Assembly (NCBI GenBank): GCA_039030335.1
Contig: JBCCEJ010000057.1
Coordinates: forward strand, 1 to 36,341
Length of the DNA stretch: 36,341 nt
From: JBCCEJ01 sp039030335
Lineage (GTDB): Bacteria; Pseudomonadota; Gammaproteobacteria; HK1
Direction: 5' to 3'
Both the position numbers and the translations under genes were made by a program. The notes beneath the pieces were generated by a model. It searched no databases. It saw only the letters and a program-made list of their open reading frames with translations, and was not told the origin of the DNA. Shown here piece by piece: positions 8,526 to 16,903 of the stretch (positions are counted from its first letter, which is position 1; each line of letters starts with the position of its first letter).

Positions 8526-9224
8526 CTACTGTTGCCCGGGGTTGGGGTTGGCGTATAGATGCCTGCGAGCCTCTTCGTCCCAGTTGCCGGTGGGCTTTCC
8601 AAATTCTTTGCCCACTTCGTATCCGCGGCGCAAAGCCGGACGGGCCTGAAGAGCTTTGTACCACCGCCGGACATGCGGAAAGGTCTCCAGGTCGACCTGC
8701 TGACGCTTGTAAGTGATGACCCAGGGCCAGATCGCCATATCTGCGATCGAGTAGTCGCCGGCAACGTATTCGTAATTGGCGAGCCGCCGGTCCAACACTC
8801 CGTAAAGCCGCAGCATTTCGTTGTCGTAGCGCTCGGCCGCGTAAGGCACCTTCTCCGGGGCATAGAAGCGGAAGTGGCCGGCTTGACCGAACATCGGACC
8901 CACACCGCCCATCTGCCACATCAGCCATTCGATGACCGTGTTTCGCCCACGCACGTCAGTCGGCATGAACCGGCCGGTTTTCTCGGCCAGATAGACCAGG
9001 ATCGCGCCCGTTTCGAACACTGAGATCGGGTCGCCGCCGTCAGCGGGTTCATGGTCGACGATAGCCGGCATGCGGTTGTTGGGACTGATGGCGAGAAAAT
9101 CAGGTTCGAACTGTGCGCCGCGCCCGATGTTGACGGGAATGACTGTGTAATCGAGTTCCATTTCCTCGAGCGCAATCGAGATCTTCCATCCATTGGGTGT
9201 GGGCCAGTAGTACGCGTCGATCAT
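8526..9224 (-). CDS. nu-class glutathione S-transferase family protein (YfcG/YghU-like)
   Basis: The 232-residue protein begins with AYYWPTPNGWKISIALEEM, the thioredoxin-fold start with the T-P-N-G sequence that replaces the catalytic Ser/Tyr/Cys of other GST classes. The segment NNRMPAIVDHEPADGG, followed by SVFETGAILVYLAEKTG, is close to E. coli YfcG, which has glutathione-dependent disulfide reductase activity. The C-terminal helical domain includes ANYEYVAGDYSIADMAIWPW with the conserved capping-box S-x-A-D. The start was set at ATG 9224 (second residue Ile) instead of the farther GTG/ATG at 9251, because the fold begins directly after it. Neighbouring RraA-type aldolase suggests a role in ring-cleavage or detoxification chemistry, by inference. 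Confidence 0.88.
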   Translation of the reverse strand: MIDAYYWPTPNGWKISIALEEMELDYTVIPVNIGRGAQFEPDFLAISPNNRMPAIVDHEPADGGDPISVFETGAILVYLAEKTGRFMPTDVRGRNTVIEWLMWQMGGVGPMFGQAGHFRFYAPEKVPYAAERYDNEMLRLYGVLDRRLANYEYVAGDYSIADMAIWPWVITYKRQQVDLETFPHVRRWYKALQARPALRRGYEVGKEFGKPTGNWDEEARRHLYANPNPGQQ

Positions 9225-9451
9225 CGTTGGTCCGGTGCGGCGCCATTGCAAGATGACCCGAGATTAGCACGCGGCGTGGGAGGGTTAGCGGTGCCCGGGG
9301 CGGTTGCAATGCACTGGCGTTGATCAGATAGTCACGCCATGGGGCTCGCGAACGCCCCGTGAGGCGTCAGCCCAAGCTTCGCATCCGCAAAACGTTTGGT
9401 AACTGCCGTGGCCCGTCCGGGTCAGCGCAGTTCGTGATAGCGAGGATGCGT

Positions 9452-10288
9452 ATGCCTTCCCCTACTGAAATTACCGTATCGCAGCTGACCCGCCTGGTCG
9501 GTACCGAGAATGCGCCGCGCGTTATCGACGTACGGCTGGACGAAGACTTTGCGCTTCATCCCGTATTGATTCCCGCCGCAAGGCGCTGCTCGCATACTGC
9601 CATCGATGCCCTGGCGCCGACGCTCGGCGGCAACAGAGTTGTCGTCGTATGCCATCGTGGACTGAAGCTCTCGCAGGGTGCCGCCGCCATACTGCGTACC
9701 TACGGTGTCGAGGCTGAAACGCTCGCCGGTGGTCAACTCGCTTGGTGCGATGCCAACGCCCCCGTGTTCGCTCCGCAATATTTGCCGGAGCACGAATCCA
9801 GCGGCCGGTCGCTGTGGGTCACGCGTCAGCGGCCGAAAATCGACCGCCTGGCCTGCCCGTGGCTGATTCGCCGGTTTCTGGACCCCGACGCTGAGTTCCT
9901 GTTCGTAGCCGCCGATCAAGTCATGGCCGTGGCTGAGCGTTTTGGCGCCGAGCCGTTCGATGTCGACGGTGCGCGGTGGCAACACGACGGTGAGCGGTGC
10001 ACCTTCGACATGCTGTTGGAACAGTTCGGGCTGCACACAGACGCCTTGCAGCGACTGGCACGCATCGTGCGGGGAGCCGACCTCGGCAAACACGAGCTGG
10101 CACCGGAATGTGCGGGTCTGCTGGCGGTGTCGCTCGGCCTCTCCCGCGTATATCGCGATGACCTGGCGCAGGTGGAGGCGGGCATGACCTTGTACGACGC
10201 GCTCTATCGCTGGGCGCGCGATGCGCTAGACGAGACGCACGCATGGCCGGATGGACACCGTTCCAAACTTGGGACGTCAGGTCGGTGA
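9452..10288 (+). CDS. chrB: rhodanese and ChrB-type chromate resistance fusion protein
   Basis: The 278-residue product has two parts. Residues about 8-105 form a rhodanese-like domain with VIDVRLDEDF at the start and a VVVCHRGLKLSQG loop carrying the active-site Cys. From about residue 115 a ChrB C-terminal domain follows, with LWVTRQRPKIDRLACPWLIR and RRFLDPDAEFLFV. ChrB proteins sense or accompany chromate export and are found with ChrA, which is the next gene. The start ATG 9452 has GAGG six bases before it; an in-frame ATG six bases earlier has no spacing for it. The stop (TGA 10286-10288) overlaps the GTG start of chrA, so the two are probably translationally coupled. Confidence 0.85.
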   Translation: MPSPTEITVSQLTRLVGTENAPRVIDVRLDEDFALHPVLIPAARRCSHTAIDALAPTLGGNRVVVVCHRGLKLSQGAAAILRTYGVEAETLAGGQLAWCDANAPVFAPQYLPEHESSGRSLWVTRQRPKIDRLACPWLIRRFLDPDAEFLFVAADQVMAVAERFGAEPFDVDGARWQHDGERCTFDMLLEQFGLHTDALQRLARIVRGADLGKHELAPECAGLLAVSLGLSRVYRDDLAQVEAGMTLYDALYRWARDALDETHAWPDGHRSKLGTSGR

Positions 10289-11601
10289 GCGATACATCTG
10301 TCAACGAAGCCGGATCTTCCGGCGGTTCGGCGAACCACTCGACGCCGAGCCTTGGCGAGGCCTTCAAGGTCTGGCTTCGCATCGGGCTGCTGTCGTTCGG
10401 CGGCCCTGCCGCCCAGATTGCCTTGATGCATAGAGAGGTAGTCGACCAACGCGGCTGGATGAGTGAACAGTCGTTCTTGAACGCGCTCAGTTTCTGCATG
10501 TTGCTACCGGGCCCAGAGGCCATGCAGGTGGCAACGTACGCGGGATGGCGCATGCACGGGACCATAGGCGGGCTGATCGCCGGCGCGCTATTCGTGGTTC
10601 CCGGAGCGATCGTCATTGCGTTTCTCGCGACCATTTACGTGCTGGCTGGAACGATCGGCTGGGTTGACGCGCTGTTCCTCGGCGTCAAATCAGCCGTCAT
10701 TGTGATCGTGCTGGAGGCGTTGTTGCGCGTTGCGAAACGGGCGTTGCTGGCACATTGGCACTGGGGGGTTGCCGGACTGGCATTTGTCGCGATCTTCTTT
10801 CTGTCACTACCATTCCCGGTCATCATTCTCGCGGCCGGAGTTTTTGGTGCGATGCGGGCCGTGGCCCGTGCCGAGAACGAACCGGTGGCGGCCGCGATGA
10901 CCACATCGGTCGGCGCCACGGTTGGCCGCGTGTGCGTGTGGTTGGTCATCTGGTGGCTTCCGGTCGCCGGGCTCTACGCTTCGAACGCGCAACTGCTTTT
11001 TGAGGTCGGCGTGTTCTTTTCGAAGCTTGCGGTCGTGACCTTTGGCGGCGCTTACGCCGTACTCGCGTATCTGGCCCAGGACGTCGTCGAGTACCACGGA
11101 TGGTTGAGCGCCGGGCAAATGCTTGATGGCCTGGGACTCGCAGAGACAACGCCTGGCCCTCTGATTCTCGTCACGGAATTCGTCGGCTTTCTGGCCGGAT
11201 ATCAGTCTGGCGGATTACCTCTCGCCTTCGCGGCGGCTGGCGTGACCCTTTGGGTGACGTTTGTGCCGTGCTTTCTCTGGATATTCGCCGGGGCCCCGTA
11301 CCTCGACTGGATTGCCAGCCGCCCGCGGCTGAGTGGCGCGCTGGCGGGTATAACGGCCGCCGTCGTCGGCGTCATGCTGAACCTGTCCGTTTGGTTCGCT
11401 CTACAGGTGTTCTTCGGCGAAGTCACAACCAGTTCAGTCGGGCCGTTGACGCTCTGGCTACCCGACTTGAGCACGCTCGACTGGCGCGTTGTGTCGCTCG
11501 CCGTGGTGGCTGGCGTGCTGCTCCTGCGACTGCACTGGAACGTCGCTTCGGTGATTGGTGTTGTTGCCGTGTTGGGAGTGGTATCCGAGGCCATTGCCTG
11601 A
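10285..11601 (+). CDS. chrA: chromate transporter ChrA (two CHR domains)
   Basis: The 438-residue membrane protein contains both halves of long-chain ChrA: an N-terminal CHR domain with SFGGPAAQIALMHREVVD and MLLPGPEAMQVATYAGWR, and a C-terminal one with VTFGGAYAVLAYLAQDVVE and LAETTPGPLILVTEFVGF. Conserved F-G-G and P-G-P motifs are intact in both. ChrA exports chromate in an inward-negative or proton-coupled manner. I chose GTG 10285, which overlaps the chrB stop in a GTGA arrangement; the ATG at 10243 would add 14 residues that overlap chrB coding sequence and is less likely. The downstream unknown gene begins 172 bases later. Confidence 0.92.
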   Translation: MSDTSVNEAGSSGGSANHSTPSLGEAFKVWLRIGLLSFGGPAAQIALMHREVVDQRGWMSEQSFLNALSFCMLLPGPEAMQVATYAGWRMHGTIGGLIAGALFVVPGAIVIAFLATIYVLAGTIGWVDALFLGVKSAVIVIVLEALLRVAKRALLAHWHWGVAGLAFVAIFFLSLPFPVIILAAGVFGAMRAVARAENEPVAAAMTTSVGATVGRVCVWLVIWWLPVAGLYASNAQLLFEVGVFFSKLAVVTFGGAYAVLAYLAQDVVEYHGWLSAGQMLDGLGLAETTPGPLILVTEFVGFLAGYQSGGLPLAFAAAGVTLWVTFVPCFLWIFAGAPYLDWIASRPRLSGALAGITAAVVGVMLNLSVWFALQVFFGEVTTSSVGPLTLWLPDLSTLDWRVVSLAVVAGVLLLRLHWNVASVIGVVAVLGVVSEAIA

Positions 11602-11773
11602 GGGGCGACCGGCCATGGTCTGATGCGTGACGCGCGCTCGCGACGCGCCCAGCGTGCGGCCCTCGCCTACAGGCGCGGGCGTCGCGGCCGACTGCGAAGC
11701 GCCCAAGTAGTGGGCATTGTGTTGCCGAGAAGAGCGGGCCAACGTGGCTCGCCCCGTAACTCCGGACAACGCC

Positions 11774-12274
11774 ATGGACCACTCGACCCGCTTTCCCTCG
11801 TGTTACGACACGTGGGCGGATGAACTGCCGTTTGATGAACTGCTTTCGCATCTACCTGACCCCGTCGGCCGCCTGACGCGCCGCCTTCGTGAGCGCGCGT
11901 GCGTCTTTGGTGTCGGCGTGCTGAGCGAGCCGGAACGCCTTTACCTGCGGTTCGACGATTTTTCTGCCGCGCTGGCCGATGGAAGCTGCTACGGCTTCGT
12001 CGAATCCGCCAGCGCGCAGACGTTGGCGGATATCGAAACGTGTCTCTCGATGTATGACCACGACGCACCGCGTGGCGCGTTCCAGGCACTTTGCCGTGGT
12101 GTCCTGGCGGGCACGCTCACACCTGTCGACTCGCATGCTGTCTACGCATGCGTCGATCCCATCACTTACGTGCAGTTCGAACTGAATGCGATGATGGACT
12201 GCTACGCTGAACAGCACGGATTGTTCGATGCGGTCGTGCACCGGATGCCGGGCGAGCCAATGGTCTTGATGTAG
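11774..12274 (+). CDS. hypothetical protein downstream of chrA
   Basis: The 166-residue protein starts MDHSTRFPSCYDTWADELPF and has no family I recognise. It has no signal peptide or membrane helix and is acidic, with several Cys (about six) and His residues. The frame reaches back to a TTG at 11717, but ATG 11774 is the better start. Codon use is like the neighbours, and it lies on the same strand as chrBA, so it could be part of the same transcript. An inverted-repeat element begins 63 bases after its stop. Confidence 0.6.
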   Translation: MDHSTRFPSCYDTWADELPFDELLSHLPDPVGRLTRRLRERACVFGVGVLSEPERLYLRFDDFSAALADGSCYGFVESASAQTLADIETCLSMYDHDAPRGAFQALCRGVLAGTLTPVDSHAVYACVDPITYVQFELNAMMDCYAEQHGLFDAVVHRMPGEPMVLM

Positions 12275-12337
12275 GGCACGAAAGGCGCCCTGGGGAGATG
12301 CAACGGCACGGGACAACCGCCCGGCCGGCGTCGACTC

Positions 12338-12359
12338 CTAGCCCGCATATTTCACCAGT
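12338..12359 (+). repeat. left 22-bp terminal inverted repeat
   Basis: Reads CTAGCCCGCATATTTCACC followed by AGT. It is the exact reverse complement of 12566-12587. Confidence 0.9.
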
Positions 12360-12565
12360 CTGGCGCTGCTGATAGCCAAGCGTCCTTGTATTGAAGACCA
12401 AAGTGCGGTCTCAACCGTCGCCTTGGCGGTACGATTCGCGCCTGCACGAGCCGGCACTCGAACTTGCACGCCACATCGCGCGAACCTCACTCGGTCCTGG
12501 AACAACCAGGTCCAACGTGGAGTTCCCACGATGTAACGCACAATTCCTTCGCGCCATTGTCGTGC

Positions 12566-12587
12566 ACTGGTGAAATATGCGGGCTAG
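12566..12587 (-). repeat. right 22-bp terminal inverted repeat
   Basis: Reads ACTGGTGAAATATGCGGGCT followed by AG on the plus strand. It is the exact reverse complement of 12338-12359; similarity stops immediately inside the arms. Confidence 0.9.
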
Positions 12588-12632
12588 TCGGCAGCCAGTC
12601 GCCGGCGTGGCACCTGGAGCATCGACGGTTGG

Positions 12633-13604
12633 TCACGGTGTTAGTACGTACTTGCCGACGACGCCACGTCCGTTGACGGTGCGCAATACCTCATTGACCT
12701 CATGGAGCGGCGCGGCCGTGGGTTCGGCCGGCTGCAGCTTACCCTGTTCCAACAGGGCGCGGAGTTCAGCCATTAGCTCCGCTTGCAGATTCGGGTGCCG
12801 CGAACGCCAGCCGCCCCAATCGACGCCGATCACGCGGCGATTGCGAAGCAGGATCTGATTGGCGGGTAAGCGCGGAATAGTACCAGCGGCGAAACCCACC
12901 ACGAGCAGCGCTCCGTCGTCGGTGAGTGCACGAAGCGCTGGCTCGGTGTGGTCGCCGCCGAGCGGGTCGAGGACGACGTCGACGCCGCCGCCCGAAGCGG
13001 CGCGCGCCGCGGTCTTCAGGTCGGCGCGGCTGTAGTCGATCGTAGCGGCAGGTTGTAAAGCACGGCAGTAGTCGAGGCGTTCTCGGGATGAGGCAGCGGC
13101 GATCACGCGCGCGCCCAACGCTGTGCCGACGTCCAGCGCGGCCCGGCCGACGCCCCCCGATGCACCGAGCGTCAACAGGTGCTGACCGGGCTGGATCTGA
13201 ATGCGTCTCGTGAGTGCGAACAGCGCAGTGCAGTAACTTTGCACGAAGGTTGCGGCCTGTCCGGCGCTCAGGTGAGCGGGTCGATGGAAGACCCGGTCTT
13301 CGGGAAGGGCCACGTATTGTGCGTAGCCTCCACCGTCGAGGCCGCAAGTTGCGAACACCGCGTCTCCCGGTTTGAAAGCCATTGCTGCGGTGCCGACGGC
13401 GGTTACGACCCCTGCGATTTCGAAGCCTGGGATATGTGGCAATTGCGGCTTCAACTGATATCGGCCACTGACGATCAGGCCGTCGACAAAATTGACACCG
13501 CACGCCTCTACGCGAACTGCAACCTCACCGGCTGCTGGCGCAGGAGTTGGCACGTCGTCGATCGCAAGTGGTGAGTCGAAATCGTGGCATATGGCTGCGC
13601 GCAT
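12633..13604 (-). CDS. NADPH:quinone oxidoreductase-like MDR family protein
   Basis: The 323-residue protein is a zinc-free medium-chain dehydrogenase/reductase. The N-terminal catalytic domain has VRVEACGVNFVDGLIVSGRY and PGFEIAGVVTAVG; the NADPH domain follows at LLTLGASGGVGRAALDVGTA (residues about 146-165), a variant of A-A-x-G-G-V-G. No zinc-ligand Cys cluster is seen, as in QOR enzymes that reduce quinones or enones with NADPH. Start ATG 13604 has GGAG about ten bases upstream. It closely resembles the 17962-18960 gene. The inverted-repeat element lies 45 bases beyond its stop. Confidence 0.87.
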   Translation of the reverse strand: MRAAICHDFDSPLAIDDVPTPAPAAGEVAVRVEACGVNFVDGLIVSGRYQLKPQLPHIPGFEIAGVVTAVGTAAMAFKPGDAVFATCGLDGGGYAQYVALPEDRVFHRPAHLSAGQAATFVQSYCTALFALTRRIQIQPGQHLLTLGASGGVGRAALDVGTALGARVIAAASSRERLDYCRALQPAATIDYSRADLKTAARAASGGGVDVVLDPLGGDHTEPALRALTDDGALLVVGFAAGTIPRLPANQILLRNRRVIGVDWGGWRSRHPNLQAELMAELRALLEQGKLQPAEPTAAPLHEVNEVLRTVNGRGVVGKYVLTP

Positions 13605-13649
13605 GGTTCGGATTCTCCCGTGCCCGGTGCTGCTTGCGGTCGCGTGGTG

Positions 13650-14405
13650 TTAGCCGCCGGCGCTTGCGACGCCGTCCCATAGCAGCTTCAACGCAAAGAT
13701 GGTGAGGATGATGCGAAACGCCCGCGCGAACTGTTGCTCTGGAACTTTGTCGAGCAGTTTGCCGCCCGCCAGTGTGCCGCCAAAGCCCGCGGCGACCATC
13801 GCAACGATAAACGCGACCCATTCGGTGTAGGCGAAACCGATAATGCCGAACGCGATCGCCTTCAGCAGATAGTGCATGCTGACGCAGGCGCCCTGTGTCG
13901 CCACGATGGTGTGACGATTGTGTCGGTCGCTGGCCATGCACGCACCGAACAGCGGCCCCGCGGCGCCAAGGAACATGCCGAGGAAGTTCACGACAAAGCC
14001 GACACCCAGGAAGCCCTCGTCGCTGACGCTGAATTTGCGAATCTTGGGGGCCCACACCAGGAACACGATAAATAGCGCAAGCACTATCTGGAGAGCTGCC
14101 GTCGGTAGGGCTACGAACAGATTTGCCGCGAGGATGGTGCCGACGATGCCGCCGGCAAGAAAGAAAACGAAGATCCGGCGATGCACGTGCTCGCGCATGA
14201 TGATCGCGCGCCCACCGTTGGAGCCGAGTTGCACAATGCCGTGGATCGGCAGCAGAACAGCTGGGGGAAACAGGGGGGCCATCACGGCGAGCATTCCAAC
14301 GCCACCGCCGACGCCCAGGACGGCCGTCGTTGCCGACATCAGAAAGCTGCAAACGAGGAGGGCGAGCGCCACCGGCCACGACAATAGTTCGGGGAGTAGG
14401 GTCAT
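13650..14405 (-). CDS. TauE/SafE family anion permease
   Basis: This 251-residue protein of about eight hydrophobic helices starts with MTLLPELLSWPVALALLVC and carries the family-typical glycine pattern ATTAVLGVGGGVGMLAVMAP in the first repeat and VGFVVNFLGMFLGAAGPLFG in the second. The family exports sulfite, sulfoacetate and similar organosulfur anions. The next gene on the same strand, upstream in transcription, is an SLC13-type anion permease, so both may serve sulfur-anion traffic (inference). I set the start at ATG 14405; the TTG directly before it is an alternative. It ends 45 bases before the MDR gene start. Confidence 0.85.
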   Translation of the reverse strand: MTLLPELLSWPVALALLVCSFLMSATTAVLGVGGGVGMLAVMAPLFPPAVLLPIHGIVQLGSNGGRAIIMREHVHRRIFVFFLAGGIVGTILAANLFVALPTAALQIVLALFIVFLVWAPKIRKFSVSDEGFLGVGFVVNFLGMFLGAAGPLFGACMASDRHNRHTIVATQGACVSMHYLLKAIAFGIIGFAYTEWVAFIVAMVAAGFGGTLAGGKLLDKVPEQQFARAFRIILTIFALKLLWDGVASAGG

Positions 14406-14594
14406 CAACAGGTAGTGCGGCGCGCGCCGTCGAATACGCGGTGACCCATACGGTACCCGATTTTGCGTGGTTCTTTGGGGGATGGAGCCGATCTCGACGT
14501 AGGCGCTGGTTCCGGCCGACCAGGCCGGGGAGCACCGCCCATTGGCCCGTCACCGTCGGCCAGCGGCGGCGTCTGCGCCGGATCGGCGCGATCG

Positions 14595-16610
14595 TCAATA
14601 GATGAGATTCATCATCCCGATTAGAACGATCAGAAACAGCACGGTCATGACGCCGCCCGCTCGCATGAAGTCAGGCACCCGGTAGCCGCCTGGCCCCATG
14701 ATCAGAGCATTGACCTGGTGTGTCGGGATCAGGAAAGAGTTCGAAGTGGCGAGCGCGACGGTCAGCGCAAACACAGCCGGGTCGGCGCCGACTCCGAGCG
14801 CTACGTTGACGGCCAGAGGCACCAGCAGAACCGTGGCACCAACATTCGACATCACGAGCGTAAAGAACGTGGCCAGGATGGCCATCGTCGTTTGAATGAC
14901 CCAGATCGGCATTTCGCCGACGGCGGCGATTACCTGATCGGCAACCCATTTGGCCGTGCCGCTGGTTTCTACCGCCAACCCCAGTGGAATCAGTGAGGCC
15001 AGCAGAAACACGGTCTTCCAACTGATCGCCTCGTAGGCTTCCTCGATCCGCATGACGCCGGATAGCACCATGCCCACTGCGCCGGTCAGCAACGCGATCG
15101 ATAACCGGACGTCGGAGAAAAGTATGAGCCCGAGTGCTACGGCAAAGAAGAACCCAGCGAGGTGCACTTTCTGGGGACGCAGTTCCTCCTGGGGGTATTC
15201 GGTCGTGACGACGACGAAATTGCGGTTCTCCCGTAAGCGCCCGAGCGCGTCCCAGGTCGTATGCACCACCAAGGTATCGCCCGGCTGAAATTCCATGCGC
15301 CGTACGCCGTCACCTTCGCGAAAGGTCTCGCCGCCACGGTGTAATGCTACCAGTGCGATCCCGTAGGTCTTGCGCAACCATATGTCACGCGCGGAGCTGC
15401 CAACCAACGATGAGTTGGGCGGTATCACGATCTCGGCGATACCGGAGGTTAGCGGCGACAGCTCATCGACGAAGGTGCGTATCTGGGTGCGGCTGGTGAG
15501 GCCAAAATGCTCGGCAAATTCCAGCACCGCATGCGGGCTTGCGAGGATGCCTAGCGTCGTACCGGCATCGATCCCGACGTCGCGCGCCAGGGAGCCGGGT
15601 CCGATGCGCGGGGTGTTTCCGGCCTTCACGGCAACGACGCGAATTCGCCAGGGGTTTTCGATGTCCTGCAGCGCCTGGCCTATCAGTGGGCTCGAGGTCG
15701 GTACGAAGACTTCGAAGATCCCATAGTCGAGGCCGTAGACGTCCTGGAAGTACTTCAGCGTGTCTGGCTTCTTGATGGCATCGCCAGGTACTTCTGGCAG
15801 TACGTATCGCCCGGCGATGACGAAATAGGCAATGCCGGTAACGACCATCACAAGGCCGATCGGCGTTACCGAGAACAGTGACCAGGTATCCATCGCCTGA
15901 GACGCCGGCAGAACCTGGTTCGAAGACAGGATGAGATCGTTTAGCAAAATGAGCGGGGACGAACCCACCATCGTCATGGTGCCGCCCAGAATGGCGCAGA
16001 AGCCCATCGGCATCAGCAGCCGGGACATCGCGACGCCGGAGCGTGCCGAGATGCGGCTGACCACTGGCAGGAACAGCGCGGCTGCGCCGACGTTTTGCAT
16101 AAACGACGAAATCACGCCGACGGTGGCCGAGATAATCGGGATGATCCGGCTTTCGTTCGTGCCGCCGATCTTCAGGATGCCCTTTGCCACGCGACTCATA
16201 ACGCCAGTCTTATCCAGTCCGGCGCCGATGATCATGACGGCGATAATCGAAATGACCGCGTTGGATCCAAAGCCTGTGAAGAGTTGACGGTTGTCCAGCA
16301 ATCCTTGTTCGAGCCCTATCCATGGCGCGAGCGGAGTAGTCAGCCCAAGCAACACCATGATCGAGATGGCGGTCACGTCGACCGACACGATTTCGAAAAC
16401 GAACAGATAGATCGTCAGGACCAGAATGACGCAGACCCAGCCGACGGGCGTCGCGGGCGCGGCGTAGAACAAGCCGGCCGCCATCGCGGCAAAGATGGCT
16501 CCGAACATCCAGCGCCGAACCGTCGGCCCGGACAAACGGGTCGACGCTGCAGACAGCTCGGCGCCGTCGCGGTCGTTGCGGGCGGCTTGATCTTCTGACG
16601 TGGTCGCCAT
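14595..16610 (-). CDS. SLC13-type anion permease with RCK_C (TrkA-C) domains
   Basis: This 671-residue protein has the layout of bacterial SLC13/divalent anion:sodium symporters with inserted cytosolic domains. The first membrane half contains FTGFGSNAVISIIAVMIIGAG and SSFMQNVGAAALFLPVVSRI. Two RCK_C domains sit in the middle loop, at YGIFEVFVPTSSPLIGQALQ and IAEIVIPPNSSLVGSSARD. The second half has TLVMSNVGATVLLVPLAVNV and SNSFLIPTHQVNALIMGPGG. Such permeases include sulfate transporters, but the substrate here is not shown. ATG 16610 starts MATTSED; the frame is open to 16751 but that extension is basic and low in complexity. Its start lies 293 bases from that of the divergent PanE-type gene. 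Confidence 0.87.
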   Translation of the reverse strand: MATTSEDQAARNDRDGAELSAASTRLSGPTVRRWMFGAIFAAMAAGLFYAAPATPVGWVCVILVLTIYLFVFEIVSVDVTAISIMVLLGLTTPLAPWIGLEQGLLDNRQLFTGFGSNAVISIIAVMIIGAGLDKTGVMSRVAKGILKIGGTNESRIIPIISATVGVISSFMQNVGAAALFLPVVSRISARSGVAMSRLLMPMGFCAILGGTMTMVGSSPLILLNDLILSSNQVLPASQAMDTWSLFSVTPIGLVMVVTGIAYFVIAGRYVLPEVPGDAIKKPDTLKYFQDVYGLDYGIFEVFVPTSSPLIGQALQDIENPWRIRVVAVKAGNTPRIGPGSLARDVGIDAGTTLGILASPHAVLEFAEHFGLTSRTQIRTFVDELSPLTSGIAEIVIPPNSSLVGSSARDIWLRKTYGIALVALHRGGETFREGDGVRRMEFQPGDTLVVHTTWDALGRLRENRNFVVVTTEYPQEELRPQKVHLAGFFFAVALGLILFSDVRLSIALLTGAVGMVLSGVMRIEEAYEAISWKTVFLLASLIPLGLAVETSGTAKWVADQVIAAVGEMPIWVIQTTMAILATFFTLVMSNVGATVLLVPLAVNVALGVGADPAVFALTVALATSNSFLIPTHQVNALIMGPGGYRVPDFMRAGGVMTVLFLIVLIGMMNLIY

Positions 16611-16903
16611 GGCACCATCGGCCCGTTGGCCGGTTCGACGTATCTTGCGCTGTACGCGCGTTCGTGACTGCCGGGGCTGCGCTCGTGGGCGAGCGGCGCC
16701 GGTCGGCGGCGACCCCGCAGATTGCGCCAGACAAAGTCGTGGCGCCAGCACGACACTTTAGCGCATTCCGGGGCAAGCGGTGAGCCTTGGAGCGGGAGAC
16801 GAGGCTACCCAAGAGGTTATAGTCGGAACGCCGAAGGCGTTCGCGCCAGAGGCTCCGGCAGCCTCGTGCCGGGTCAGCGCATCTGTCAGATGGAGGAGCC
16901 ACT

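Larger units (their letters stand above)
12338..12587. mobile_element. MITE-like element with perfect 22-bp terminal inverted repeats
   Basis: The 250-bp stretch is bounded by two 22-base arms that are exact reverse complements of each other. The 206-base interior has no supported gene and includes two small hairpins, CCTGG-AACAA-CCAGG near 12497-12511 and CGTGG-AGTTC-CCACG near 12516-12531. The outermost four bases are CTAG on both sides, so the target-site duplication could be CTAG, TA, or none; sequence alone cannot decide. It fits a non-autonomous transposon or a decayed IS. It occupies nearly all of the 358-base gap 12275-12632 between the hypothetical gene and the convergent MDR gene. 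Confidence 0.65.

Noticed and set aside
9338..9357. GGGGC-TCGCGAAC-GCCCC palindrome before chrB
   Set aside because: Short 5-bp stem in a divergent promoter gap where a terminator is not expected; likely chance.
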